In this document: piece after piece, positions 51,488 to 63,927 of the stretch
Layout: each line of letters opens with the position of its first letter
How positions within the stretch are numbered: the stretch's first letter is position 1
NCBI RefSeq assembly: GCF_051020955.1
Contig: NW_027476794.1
Location: forward strand, 1 to 64,000
From: Megalopta genalis
Lineage: Eukaryota; Arthropoda; Insecta; Hymenoptera; Halictidae
Reading direction: 5' to 3'
Length of the DNA stretch: 64,000 bases
Program-made: the position numbers and the translations under genes
The notes under the pieces: generated by a model
The model's database searches: none
The model's input: the letters and a program-made list of their open reading frames with translations, nothing else
Told to the model about the DNA's origin: nothing

Positions 51488-53944
51488 TTACTTGCGATAT
51501 AAGTGATATAGCTTCAAATGCTGGCGAAATAAACGAGTTAGCTTCAAATCCATGTGAGACACATGATATAGCTTCAAATCAATGCGATGTATAAGGTTTA
51601 GCTTCAAATCCATGCGAAACAAATGATTTAGCTTCAATTACTTGCGATATAAGTGATATAGCTTCAAATGCTGGCGAAATAAACGAGTTAGCTTCAAATC
51701 CATGCGAAACACATGATGTAGCTTCAAATCAATGCGATGTACATTATTTAGCTTCAAATCCATGCGAAACACATGATGTAGTTTCAAATCAATGCGATGT
51801 AGAAGGTTTAGCTTCAAATCCATGCGAAACACACGATGTAGCTTCAAATCAATGCGATGTAGAAAGTTTAGCTTCAAATCGCTGCGAAACAAATGATTTA
51901 GCTTCAAATACTTGCGATATAAGTGATATTGTTTCAAATTATGGCGAAATACACGAGTTAGCTTCAAATCAATGCGAAACACATGATGTAGCTTCAAATC
52001 AATGAGATGTAGAAGGTTTAGCTTCAAATCCATGCGAAACAAATGATTTAGCTTCTAATACGAGCGATATAAGTGATATAGTTTCATATGCTGGAGAAAA
52101 AATCGAGTTAGCTTGAAATCCATGCGAAACACACGATGTAGCTTCAAATCATTGCGATGTAGAAGGTTTAGCTTCATATCCCTGCGAAACAAATTATTTA
52201 GCTTCAAATACTTGCGATATAAGTGATATCGTTTCAAATTATTGCGAAATAATCGAGTTAGCTTAAAAATCCATGCGAGACACGTGATGTAGCTTCAAAT
52301 CAATGCGATGTAGAAGGATTAGCTACAAATCCATGCGAAACAAATGATTTAGCTTCAATTACTTGCGATATAAGTGATATAGCTTCAAATGCAGGCGAAA
52401 CAAACGCGTTAGCATCAAATCCATGCGAAACACATGATGTAGCTTCAAATCAATGAGATGTAGAAGGTTTAGCTTCAAATCCATGCGAAACAAATGATTT
52501 AGCTTCAAATACTTGCGATATAAGTGATATAGCTTCAAATGCTGGCGAAATAAAAGACGTAGCTTCAAATCCATGCGAAACACATGATGAAGCTTCAAAT
52601 CAATGCGATGTAGAAAGATTAGCATCAAATCCATGCGAAACATATGATGTAGCTTCAAATCAATGCGATGTAGAAAGATTAGCATCAAATCCATGCGAAA
52701 CACGTGAAGTAGCTTCAAATCAATGCGATGTAGATTGTTTAGCTTCAAATCCATGCGAAACAAATGATTAAGCTTCAAATACTTGCGAAATAAGAGATAT
52801 AGCTTCAAATGATGGCGAAATAAACGAGTTACCTTCAAATCCATGCGAGACACATGATATAGCTTCAAATCAATGCGATGTATAAGGTTTAGCTTCAAAT
52901 CCATGCGAAACAAATGATTTAGCTTCAATTACTTGCGATATAAGTGATATAGTTTCAAATGCTGGCGAAACGAACGAGTTAGCTTCAAATCAATGCGAAA
53001 CACATGATATACCTTCATATCAATGCGATGTAGATTGTTTAGATTCAAATCCATGCGAAAAAAATGATTTAGCTTCAATTATTTGCGATATAAGTGATAT
53101 AGCTTCTAATGCAGGCGAAACAAACGCGTTAGCATCAAATCCATGCGAAACACATGATGTAGCTTCAAATCAATGAGACGTAGAAGGTTTAGCTTCAAAT
53201 CCATGCGAAACAAATGATTTAGCTTCAAATACTTGCGATATAAGTGATATAGCTTCAAATGCTGGCGAAATAATCGAGATAGCTTGAAATCCATGCGAAA
53301 CACACGATGTAGCTTCAAATCAATGCGATGTAGAAAGTTTAGCTTCAAATCCCTGCGAAACAAATGATTTAGCTTCAAATACTTGCGATATAAGTGATAT
53401 TGTTTCAAATTATGGCGAAATAATCGAGTTAGCTTGAATTCCATGCGTGACACATGATGTAGCTTCAAATCAATGCGATGTATAAGTTTTAGCTTCAAAT
53501 CCATGCGAAACAAATGATTTAGCTTCAATTACTTGCGATATAAGTGATATAGCTTCAAATGCTGGCGAAATAAACGAGTTAGCTTCAAATCCATGCGAGA
53601 CACATGATGTAGGTTCAAATCAATGCGATGTAGAAAGATTAGCATCAAATCCATGCGAAACACATGATGTAGCTGCAAATCAATGCGATGTAGATTGTTT
53701 AGCTTCAAGTCCATGCGAAACAAATGATTTAGCTTCAAATCAATGCGATGTAGATTATTTAGCTTCAAATCCTTGCGAAACAAATGATTTAGCATCAAAT
53801 ACTTGCGATATAAGTAATATAGCTTCAAATGCTGGCGAAATAATAGAGTTAGCTTCAAATCCATGCGAAGCACATGATGTAGCTTCAAATCAATGCGATG
53901 TATAAGGTTTAGCTTCAAATCCAAGCGAAACAAATGATTTAGCT

Positions 53945-56900
53945 TCAAATACTTGCGATATAAGTGATATAGCTTCAAGTGCTGGCGAAATAAACGAGTT
54001 TGCATCAAATCCATGCGAAAGACATGATGTAGGTTCAAATCAATGCGATGTAGAAAGATTAGTATCAAATCCATGCGAAACACATGATGTAGCTGCAAAT
54101 CAATGCGATGTAGATTGTTTAGCTTCAAATCCATGCGAAACAAATGATTTAGCTTCAATTACTTGCGATATAAGTGATATAGCTTCAAATGCTGTCGAAA
54201 TAAACGAGTTAGCTTCAAATCCACGCCAAACACATGATGTAGGTTCAAATCAATGCGATATAGAAAGATTAGCATCAAATCCATGCGAGACACATGATAT
54301 AGCTTCAAATCAATGCGATGTATAAGGTTTAGCTTCAAATCCATGCGAAACAAATGATTTAGCTTCAATTACTTGCGATATAAGTGATATAGCTTCAAAT
54401 GCTGGCGAAACGAACGAGTTAGCTTCAAATCAATGCGAAACACATGATATACCTTCATATCAATGCGATGTAGATTGTTTAGATTCAAATCCATACGAAA
54501 CAAATGATTTAGCTTCAATTACTTGCGATATAAGTGATATAGCTTCAAATGCAGGCGAAACAAACGCGTTAGCATCAAATCCATGCGAAACACATGATGT
54601 AGCTTCAAATCAATGAGATGTAGAAGGTTTAGCTTCAAATCCATGCGAAACAAATGATTTAGCTTCAAATACTTGCGATATAAGTGATATAGCTTCAAAT
54701 GCTGGCGAAATAAAAGATGTAGCTTCAAATCCATGCGAAACACATGATGAAGCTTCAAATCAATGCGATGTAGAAAGATTAGCATCAAATCCATGCGAAA
54801 CATATGATGTAGCTTCAAATCAATGCGATGTAGAAAGATTAGCATCAAATCCATGCGAAACACATGAAGTAGCTTCAAATCAATGCGATGTAGATTGTTT
54901 AGCTTGAAATCCATGCGAAACAAATGATTTAGCTTCAAATACTTGCGATATAAGAGATATAGCTTCAAATGATGGCGAAATAAACGAGTTACCTTCAAAT
55001 CCATGCGAGACACATGATATAGCTTCAAATCAATGCGATGTATAAGGTTTAGCTTCAAATCCATGCGAAACACATGATGTAGCTTCAAATACTTGCGATA
55101 TAAGTGATATTGTTTCAAATTATGGCGAAATAAACGAGTTAGCTTAAAATCCATGCGAAACACATGATGTAGCTTCAAATCAATGCGATGTACATTATTT
55201 AGCTTCAAATTCATGCGAGACAAATTAGTTAGCTTCAGTTACTTGCGATATAAGTGATATAGCTTCAAATGCTGGCGAAATAAACGAGTTAGCTTCAAAT
55301 CCATGCCAAACACATGATGTAGGTTCAAATCAATGCTATGTAGAAAGATTAGCTTCAAATCTATGCGAAACACATGATGTAGCTTCAAATCAATGCGATG
55401 TATAAGGTTTAGCTTCAAATCCAAGCGAAACATGATTTAGCTTCAAATACTTGCGATATAAGTGATATAGTTTCAAATTCTGGCGAAATAATCGAGTTAG
55501 CTTCAAATCCATGCGAGACACATGTTGTAGCTTCAAATCAATGCGATGTAGAAGGTTTAGCTTCAAATTCCTTCGAAACAAATGATTTAGCTTCAAATAC
55601 TTGCCATATACGTGATATAGCTGCAAATGCAGGCGAAACGAACGAGTTAGCTTCAAATCAATGCGAAACACATGATGTAGCTTCAAATCAATGAGATGTA
55701 GAAGGTTTAGCTTCAAATCCATACGAAACAAATGATTTAGCTTCAAATACGAGCGATGTAAGTGATACAGCTTCATATGCTGGCGAAAAAATCGAGTTAG
55801 CTTGAAATCCATGCGAAACACATGATATAGCTTCAAATCAATGCGATGTATAAGGTTTAGCTTCAAATCCATGCGAAACAAATGATTTAGCTTCAATTAC
55901 TTGCGATATAAGTGATATAGCTTCAAATGCTGGCGAAATAAACGAGTTAGCTTCAAATCCATGCGAGACACATGATATAGCTTCAAATCAATGCGATGTA
56001 TAAGGTTTAGCTTCAAATCCATGCGAAACAAATGATTTAGCTTCAATTACTTGCGATATAAGTGATATAGCTTCAAATGCTGGCGAAATAAACGAGTTAG
56101 CTTCAAATCCATGCGAAACACATGATGTAGCTTCAAATCAATGCGATGTACATTATTTAGCTTCCAATCCATGCGAGACAAATTATTTAGCTTCAATTAC
56201 TTGCGATATAAGTGATATAGCTTCAAATGCTGGCGAAATAAACGAGTTAGCTTCAAATCCATGCCAAACACATGATGTAGATTAAAATCAATGCGATGTA
56301 GAAAGATTAGCATCAAATCCATGCGAAACACATGATGTAGCTTCAAATCAATCCGATGTAGATTGCTTAGCTTCAAATCCATGCGTAACAAATGATTTTG
56401 TTTCAAATACTTGCGATATAAGTGATATAGCTTCAAGTGCTGGCGAAATAAACGAGTTTGCATCAAATCCATGCGAAAGACATGATGTAGGTTCAAATCA
56501 ATGCGATGTAGAAAGATTAGTATCAAATCCATGCGAAACACATGATGTATCTGCAAATCAATGCGATGTACATTGTTTAGCTTCAAATCCATGCGAAACA
56601 AATGATTTAGCTTCAATTACTTGCGATATAAGTGATATAGCTTCAAATGCTGTCGAAATAAACGAGTTAGCTTCAAATCCACGCCAAACACATGATGTAG
56701 GTTCAAATCAATGCGATATAGAAAGATTAGCATCAAATCCATGCGAGACACATGATATAGCTTCAAATCAATGCGATGTATAAGGTTTAGCTTCAAATCC
56801 ATGCGAAACAAATGATTTAGCTTCAATTACTTGCGATATAAGTGATATAGCTTCAAATGCTGGCGAAACGAACGAGTTAGCTTCAAATCAATGCGAAACA

Positions 56901-59328
56901 CATGATATACCTTCATATCAATGCGATGTAGATTGTTTAGATTCAAATCCATACGAAACAAATGATTTAGCTTCAATTACTTGCGATATAAGTGATATAG
57001 CTTCAAATGCAGGCGAAACAAACGCGTTAGCATCAAATCCATGCGAAACACATGATGTAGCTTCAAATCAATGAGATGTAGAAGGTTTAGCTTCAAATCC
57101 ATGCGAAACAAATGATTTAGCTTCAAATACTTGCGATATAAGTGATATAGCTTCAAATGCTGGCGAAATAAAAGATGTAGCTTCAAATCCATGCGAAACA
57201 CATGATGAAGCTTCAAATCAATGCGATGTAGAAAGATTAGCATCAAATCCATGCGAAACATATGATGTAGCTTCAAATCAATGCGATGTAGAAAGATTAG
57301 CATCAAATCCATGCGAAACACATGAAGTAGCTTCAAATCAATGCGATGTAGATTGTTTAGCTTGAAATCCATGCGAAACAAATGATTTAGCTTCAAATAC
57401 TTGCGATATAAGAGATATAGCTTCAAATGATGGCGAAATAAACGAGTTACCTTCAAATCCATGCGAGACACATGATATAGCTTCAAATCAATGCGATGTA
57501 TAAGGTTTAGCTTCAAATCCATGCGAAACACATGATGTAGCTTCAAATCAATGCGATGTACATTATTTAGCTTCAAATCCATGCGAGACAAATTAGTTAG
57601 CTTCAGTTACTTGCGATATAAGTGATATAGCTTCAAATGCTAGCGAAATAAACGAGTTAGCTTCAAATCCATGCCAAACACATGATGTAGGTTCAAATCA
57701 ATGCTATGTAGAAAGATTAGCTTCAAATCTATGCGAAACACATGATGTAGCTTCAAATCAATGCGATGTATAAGGTTTAGCTTCAAATCCAAGCGAAACA
57801 TGATTTAGCTTCAAATACTTGCGATATAAGTGATATAGTTTCAAATTCTGGCGAAATAATCGAGTTAGCTTCAAATCCATGCGAGACACATGTTGTAGCT
57901 TCAAATCAATGCGATGTAGAAGGTTTAGCTTCAAATTCCTTCGAAACAAATGATTTAGCTTCAAATACTTGCCATATACGTGATATAGCTGCAAGTGCAG
58001 GCGAAACGAACGAGTTAGCTTCAAATCAATGCGAAACACATGATGTAGCTTCAAATCAATGAGATGTAGAAGGTTTAGCTTCAAATCCATACGAAACAAA
58101 TGATTTAGCTTCAAATACGAGCGATATAAGTGATACAGCTTCATATGCTGGCGAAAAAATCGAGTTAGCTTGAAATCCATGCGAAACACATGATATAGCT
58201 TCAAATCAATGCGATGTATAAGGTTTAGCTTCAAATCCATGCGAAACAAATGATTTAGCTTCAATTACTTGCGATATAAGTGATATAGCTTCAAATGCTG
58301 GCGAAATAAACGAGTTAGCTTCAAATCCATGCGAGACACATGATATAGCTTCAAATCAATGCGATGTATAAGGTTTAGCTTCAAATCCATGCGAAACAAA
58401 TGATTTAGCTTCAATTACTTGCGATATAAGTGATATAGCTTCAAATGCTGGCGAAATAAACGAGTTAGCTTCAAATCCATGCGAAACACATGATGTAGCT
58501 TCAAATCAATGCGATGTACATTATTTAGCTTCAAATCCATGCGAGACAAATTATTTAGCTTCAGTTACTTGCGATATAAGTGATATAGCTTCAAATGCTG
58601 GCGAAATAAACGAGTTAGCTTCAAATCCATGCCAAACACATGATGTAGATTAAAATCAATGCGATGTAGAAAGATTAGCATCAAATCCATGCGAAACACA
58701 TGATGTAGCTTCAAATCAATGCGATGTAGATTGCTTAGCTTCAAATCCATGCGTAACAAATGATTTTGTTTCAAATACTTGCGATATAAGTGATATAGCT
58801 TCAAGTGCTGGCGAAATAAACGAGATTGCATCAAATCCATGCGAAAGACATGATGTAGGTTCAAATCAATGCGATGTAGAAAGATTAGTATCAAATCCAT
58901 GCGAAACACATGATGTAGCTGCAAATCAATGCGATGTAGATTGTTTAGCTTCAAATCCATGCGAAACAAATGATTTAGCTTCAATTACTTGCGATATAAG
59001 TGATATAGCTTCAAATGCTGTCGAAATAAACGAGTTAGCTTCAAATCCATGCCAAACACATGATGTAGGTTCAAATCAATGCGATGTAGAAAGATTAGCA
59101 TCAAATCCATGCGGGACACATGATATAGCTTCAAATCAATGCGATGTATAAGGTTTAGCTTCAAATCCATGCGGAACAAATGATTTAGCTTCAATTACTT
59201 GCGATATAAGTGATATAGCTTCAAATGCTGGCGAAACGAACGAGTTAGCTTCAAATCAATGCGAAACACATGATATACCTTCATATCAATGCGATGTAGA
59301 TTGTTTAGATTCAAGTCCATACGAAACA
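53945..59328. repeat. Right-subarray segmental duplication (offsets 2,458 and 2,368 bp)
   Basis: 53,945-55,080 matches 56,403-57,538 at offset 2,458, and 55,171-56,960 matches 57,539-59,328 at offset 2,368. The 90 bp difference is exactly three units (55,081-55,170) present only in the first copy; the same units recur at about 62,281-62,370. The shared two-base deletion (gaaacatgattt near 55,431 and 57,799) supports common descent. Confidence 0.86.
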
Positions 59329-60799
59329 AATGATTTAGCTTCAAATACTTGCGATATAAGTGATATAGCTTCAAATGCTGGCGAAATAAAAGATGTAGCT
59401 TCAAATCCATGCGAAAAACATGATGAAGCTTCAAATCAATGCGATGTAGAAAGATTAGCATCAAATCCATGCGGGACACATGATATAGCTTCAAATCAAT
59501 GAGATGTAGAAGGTTTAGCTTCAAATCCATGCGAAACAAATGATTTAGCTTCAAATACGAGCGATATAAGTGATATAGCTTCATATGCTGGAGAAAAAAT
59601 CGAGTTAGCTTGAAATCCATGCGAAACACACGATGTAGCTTCAAATCATTGCGATGTAGAAGGTTTAGCTTCATATCCCTGCGAAACAAATGATTTAGCT
59701 TCAAATACTTGCGATATAAGTGATATCGTTTCAAATTATTGCGAAATAATCGAGTTAGCTTAAAAATCCATGCGAGACACGTGATGTACCTTCAAATCAA
59801 TGCGATGTAGAAGGATTAGCTACAAATCCATGCGAAACAAATGATTTAGCTTCAATTACTTGCGATATAAGTGATATAGTTCAAATGCTGTCGAAATAAA
59901 CGAGTTAGCTTCAAATCCATGCCAAACACATGATGTAGGTTCAAATCAATGCGATGTAGAAAGATTAGCATCAAATCCATGCGAGACACATGGTATAGCT
60001 TCAAATCAATGCGATGTATAAGGTTTAGCTTCAAATCCATGCGAAACAAATGATTTAGCTTCAATTACTTGCGATATAAGTGATATAGCTTCAAATGCTG
60101 GCGAAACGAACGAGTTAGCTTCAAATCAATGCGAAACACATGATATACCTTCATATCAATGCGATGTAGATTGTTTAGATTCAAATCCATACGAAACAAA
60201 TGAGTTAGCTTCAATTACTTGCGATATAAGTGATATAGCTTCAAATGCAGGCGAAACAAACGCGTTAGCATCAAATCCATGCGAAACACATGATGTAGCT
60301 TCAAATCAATGAGATGTAGAAGGTTTAGCTTCAAATCCATGCGAAACAAATGATTTAGCTTCAAATACTTGCGATATAAGTGATATAGCTTCAAATGCTG
60401 GCGAAATAAAAGACGTAGCTTCAAATCCATGCGAAACACATGATGAAGCTTCAAATCAATGCGATGTACAAAGATTAGCATCAAATCAATGCGAAACATA
60501 TGATGTAGCTTCAAATCAATGCGATGTAGAAAGATTAGCATCAAATCCATGCGAAACACATGAAGTAGCTTCAAATCAATGCGATGTAGTCTGTTTAGCT
60601 TCAAATCCATGCGAAACAAATGATTTAGCTTCAAATACTTGCGATATAAGAGATATAGCTTCAAATGGTGGCGAAATAAACGAGTTACCTTCAAATCCAT
60701 GCGAGACACATGATATAGCTTCAAATCAATGCGATGTATAAGGTTTAGCTTCAAATCCATGCGAAACAAATGATTTAGCTTCAATTACTTGCGATATAA

Positions 60800-63700
60800 G
60801 TGATATAGCTTCAAATGCTGGCGAAATAAACGAGTTAACTTCAAATCCATGCGAAACACATGATGTAGCTTCAAATCAATGCGATGTACATTATTTAGCT
60901 TCAAATCCATGCGAGACAAATTATTTAGCTTCAGTTACTTGCGATATAAGTGATATAGCTTCAAATGCTGGCGAAATAAACGAGTTAGCTTCAAATCCAT
61001 GCCAAACACATGATGTAGATTAAAATCAATGCGATGTAGAAAGATTAGCATCAAATCCATGCGAAACACATGATGTAGCTTCAAATCAATCCGATGTAGA
61101 TTGCTTAGCTTCAAATCCATGCGTAACAAATGATTTTGTTTCAAATACTTGCGATATAAGTGATATAGCTTCAAGTGCTGGCGAAATAAACGAGTTTGCA
61201 TCAAATCCATGCGAAAGACATGATGTAGGTTCAAATCAATGCGATGTAGAAAGATTAGTATCAAATCCATGCGAAACACATGATGTAGCTGCAAATCAAT
61301 GCGATGTAGATTGTTTAGCTTCAAATCCATGCGAAACAAATGATTTAGCTTCAATTACTTGCGATATAAGTGATATAGCTTCAAATGCTGTCGAAATAAA
61401 CGAGTTAGCTTCAAATCCACGCCAAACACATGATGTAGGTTCAAATCAATGCGATATAGAAAGATTAGCATCAAATCCATGCGAGACACATGATATAGCT
61501 TCAAATCAATGCGATGTATAAGGTTTAGCTTCAAATCCATGCGAAACAAATGATTTAGCTTCAATTACTTGCGATATAAGTGATATAGCTTCAAATGCTG
61601 GCGAAACGAACGAGTTAGCTTCAAATCAATGCGAAACACATGATATACCTTCATATCAATGCGATGTAGATTGTTTAGATTCAAATCCATACGAAACAAA
61701 TGATTTAGCTTCAATTACTTGCGATATAAGTGATATAGCTTCAAATGCAGGCGAAACAAACGCGTTAGCATCAAATCCATGCGAAACACATGATGTAGCT
61801 TCAAATCAATGAGATGTAGAAGGTTTAGCTTCAAATCCATGCGAAACAAATGATTTAGCTTCAAATACTTGCGATATAAGTGATATAGCTTCAAATGCTG
61901 GCGAAATAAAAGATGTAGCTTCAAATCCATGCGAAACACATGATGAAGCTTCAAATCAATGCGATGTAGAAAGATTAGCATCAAATCCATGCGAAACATA
62001 TGATGTAGCTTCAAATCAATGCGATGTAGAAAGATTAGCATCAAATCCATGCGAAACACATGAAGTAGCTTCAAATCAATGCGATGTAGATTGTTTAGCT
62101 TGAAATCCATGCGAAACACAAATGATTTAGCTTCAAATACTTGCGATATAAGAGATATAGCTTCAAATGATGGCGAAATAAACGAGTTACCTTCAAATCC
62201 ATGCGAGACACATGATATAGCTTCAAATCAATGCGATGTATAAGGTTTATCTTCAAATCCATGCGAAACACATGATGTAGCTTCAAATACTTGCGATATA
62301 AGTGATATTGTTTCAAATTATGGCGAAATAAACGAGTTAGCTTAAAATCCATGCGAAACACATGATGTAGCTTCAAATCAATGCGATGTACATTACTTAG
62401 CTTCAAATCCATGCGAGACAAATTAGTTAGCTTCAGTTACTTGCGATATAAGTGATATAGCTTCAAATGCTGGCGAAATAAACGAGTTAGCTTCAAATCC
62501 ATGCCAAACACATGATATAGCTTCAAATCAATGCGATGTATAAGGTTTAGCTTCAAATCCATGCGAAACAAATGATTTAGCTTCAATTACTTGCGATATA
62601 AGTGATATAGCTTCAAATGCTGGCGAAATAAACGAGTTAGCTTCAAATCCATGCGAGACACATGATATAGCTTCAAATCAATGCGATGTATAAGGTTTAG
62701 CTTCAAATCCATGCGAAACAAATGATTTAGCTTCAATTACTTGCGATATAAGTGATATAGCTTCAAATGCTGGCGAAATAAACGAGTTAGCTTCAAATCC
62801 ATGCGAAACACATGATGTAGCTTCAAATCAATGCGATGTACATTATTTAGCTTCAAATCCATGCGAGACAAATTATTTAGCTTCAGTTACTTGCGATATA
62901 AGTGATATAGCTTCAAATGCTGGCGAAATAAACGAGTTAGCTTCAAATCCATGCCAAACACATGATGTAGCTTAAAATCAATGCGATGTAGAAAGATTAG
63001 CATCAAATCCATGCGAAACTCATGATGTAGCTTCAAATCAATCCGATGTAGATTGCTTAGCTTCAAATCCATGCGTAACAAATGATTTTGTTTCAAATAC
63101 TTGCGATATAAGTGATATAGCTTCAAGTGCTGGCGAAATAAACGAGTTTGCATCAAATCCTTGCGAAAGACATGATGTAGGTTCAAATCAATGCGATGTA
63201 GAAAGATTAGTATCAAATCCATGCGAAACACATGATGTAGCTGCAAATCAATGCGATGTAGATTGTTTAGCTTCAAATCCATGCGAAACAAATGATTTAG
63301 CTTCAATTACTTGCGATATAAGTGATATAGCTTCAAATGCTGTCGAAATAAACGAGTTAGCTTCAAATCCACGCCAAACACATGATGTAGGTTCAAATCA
63401 ATGCGATATAGAAAGATTAGCATCAAATCCATGCGAGACACACGATATAGCTTCAAATCAATGCGATGTATAAGGTTTAGCTTCAAATCCATGCGAAACA
63501 AATGATTTAGCTTCAATTACTTGCGATATAAGTGATATAGCTTCAAATGCTGGCGAAACGAACGAGTTAGCTTCAAATCAATGCGAAACACATGATATAC
63601 CTTCATATCAATGCGATGTAGATTGTTTAGATTCAAATCCATACGAAACAAATGATTTAGCTTCAATTACTTGCGATATAAGTGATATAGCTTCAAATGC

Positions 63701-63927
63701 AGGCGAAACAAACGCGTTAGCATCAAATCCATGCGAAACACATGATGTAGCTTCAAATCAATGAGATGTAGAAGGTTTAGCTTCAAATCCATGCGAAACA
63801 AATGATTTAGCTTCAAATACTTGCGATATAAGTGATATAGCTTCAAATGCTGGCGAAATAAAAGATGTAGCTTCAAATCCATGCGAAACACATGAAGAAG
63901 CTTCAAATCAATGCGATGTAGAAAGAT
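60800..63927. repeat. Right-subarray duplication at offset 1,952 bp
   Basis: 60,800-61,975 matches 62,752-63,927, with the same order of variant units (catgccaaac, tgcgtaac, caagtgctgg, ccacgccaaac). Shortly after, the second copy lacks two units (60 bp). The region also resembles 58,4xx-59,3xx at offset 2,370, so the module has at least three members. Confidence 0.84.
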
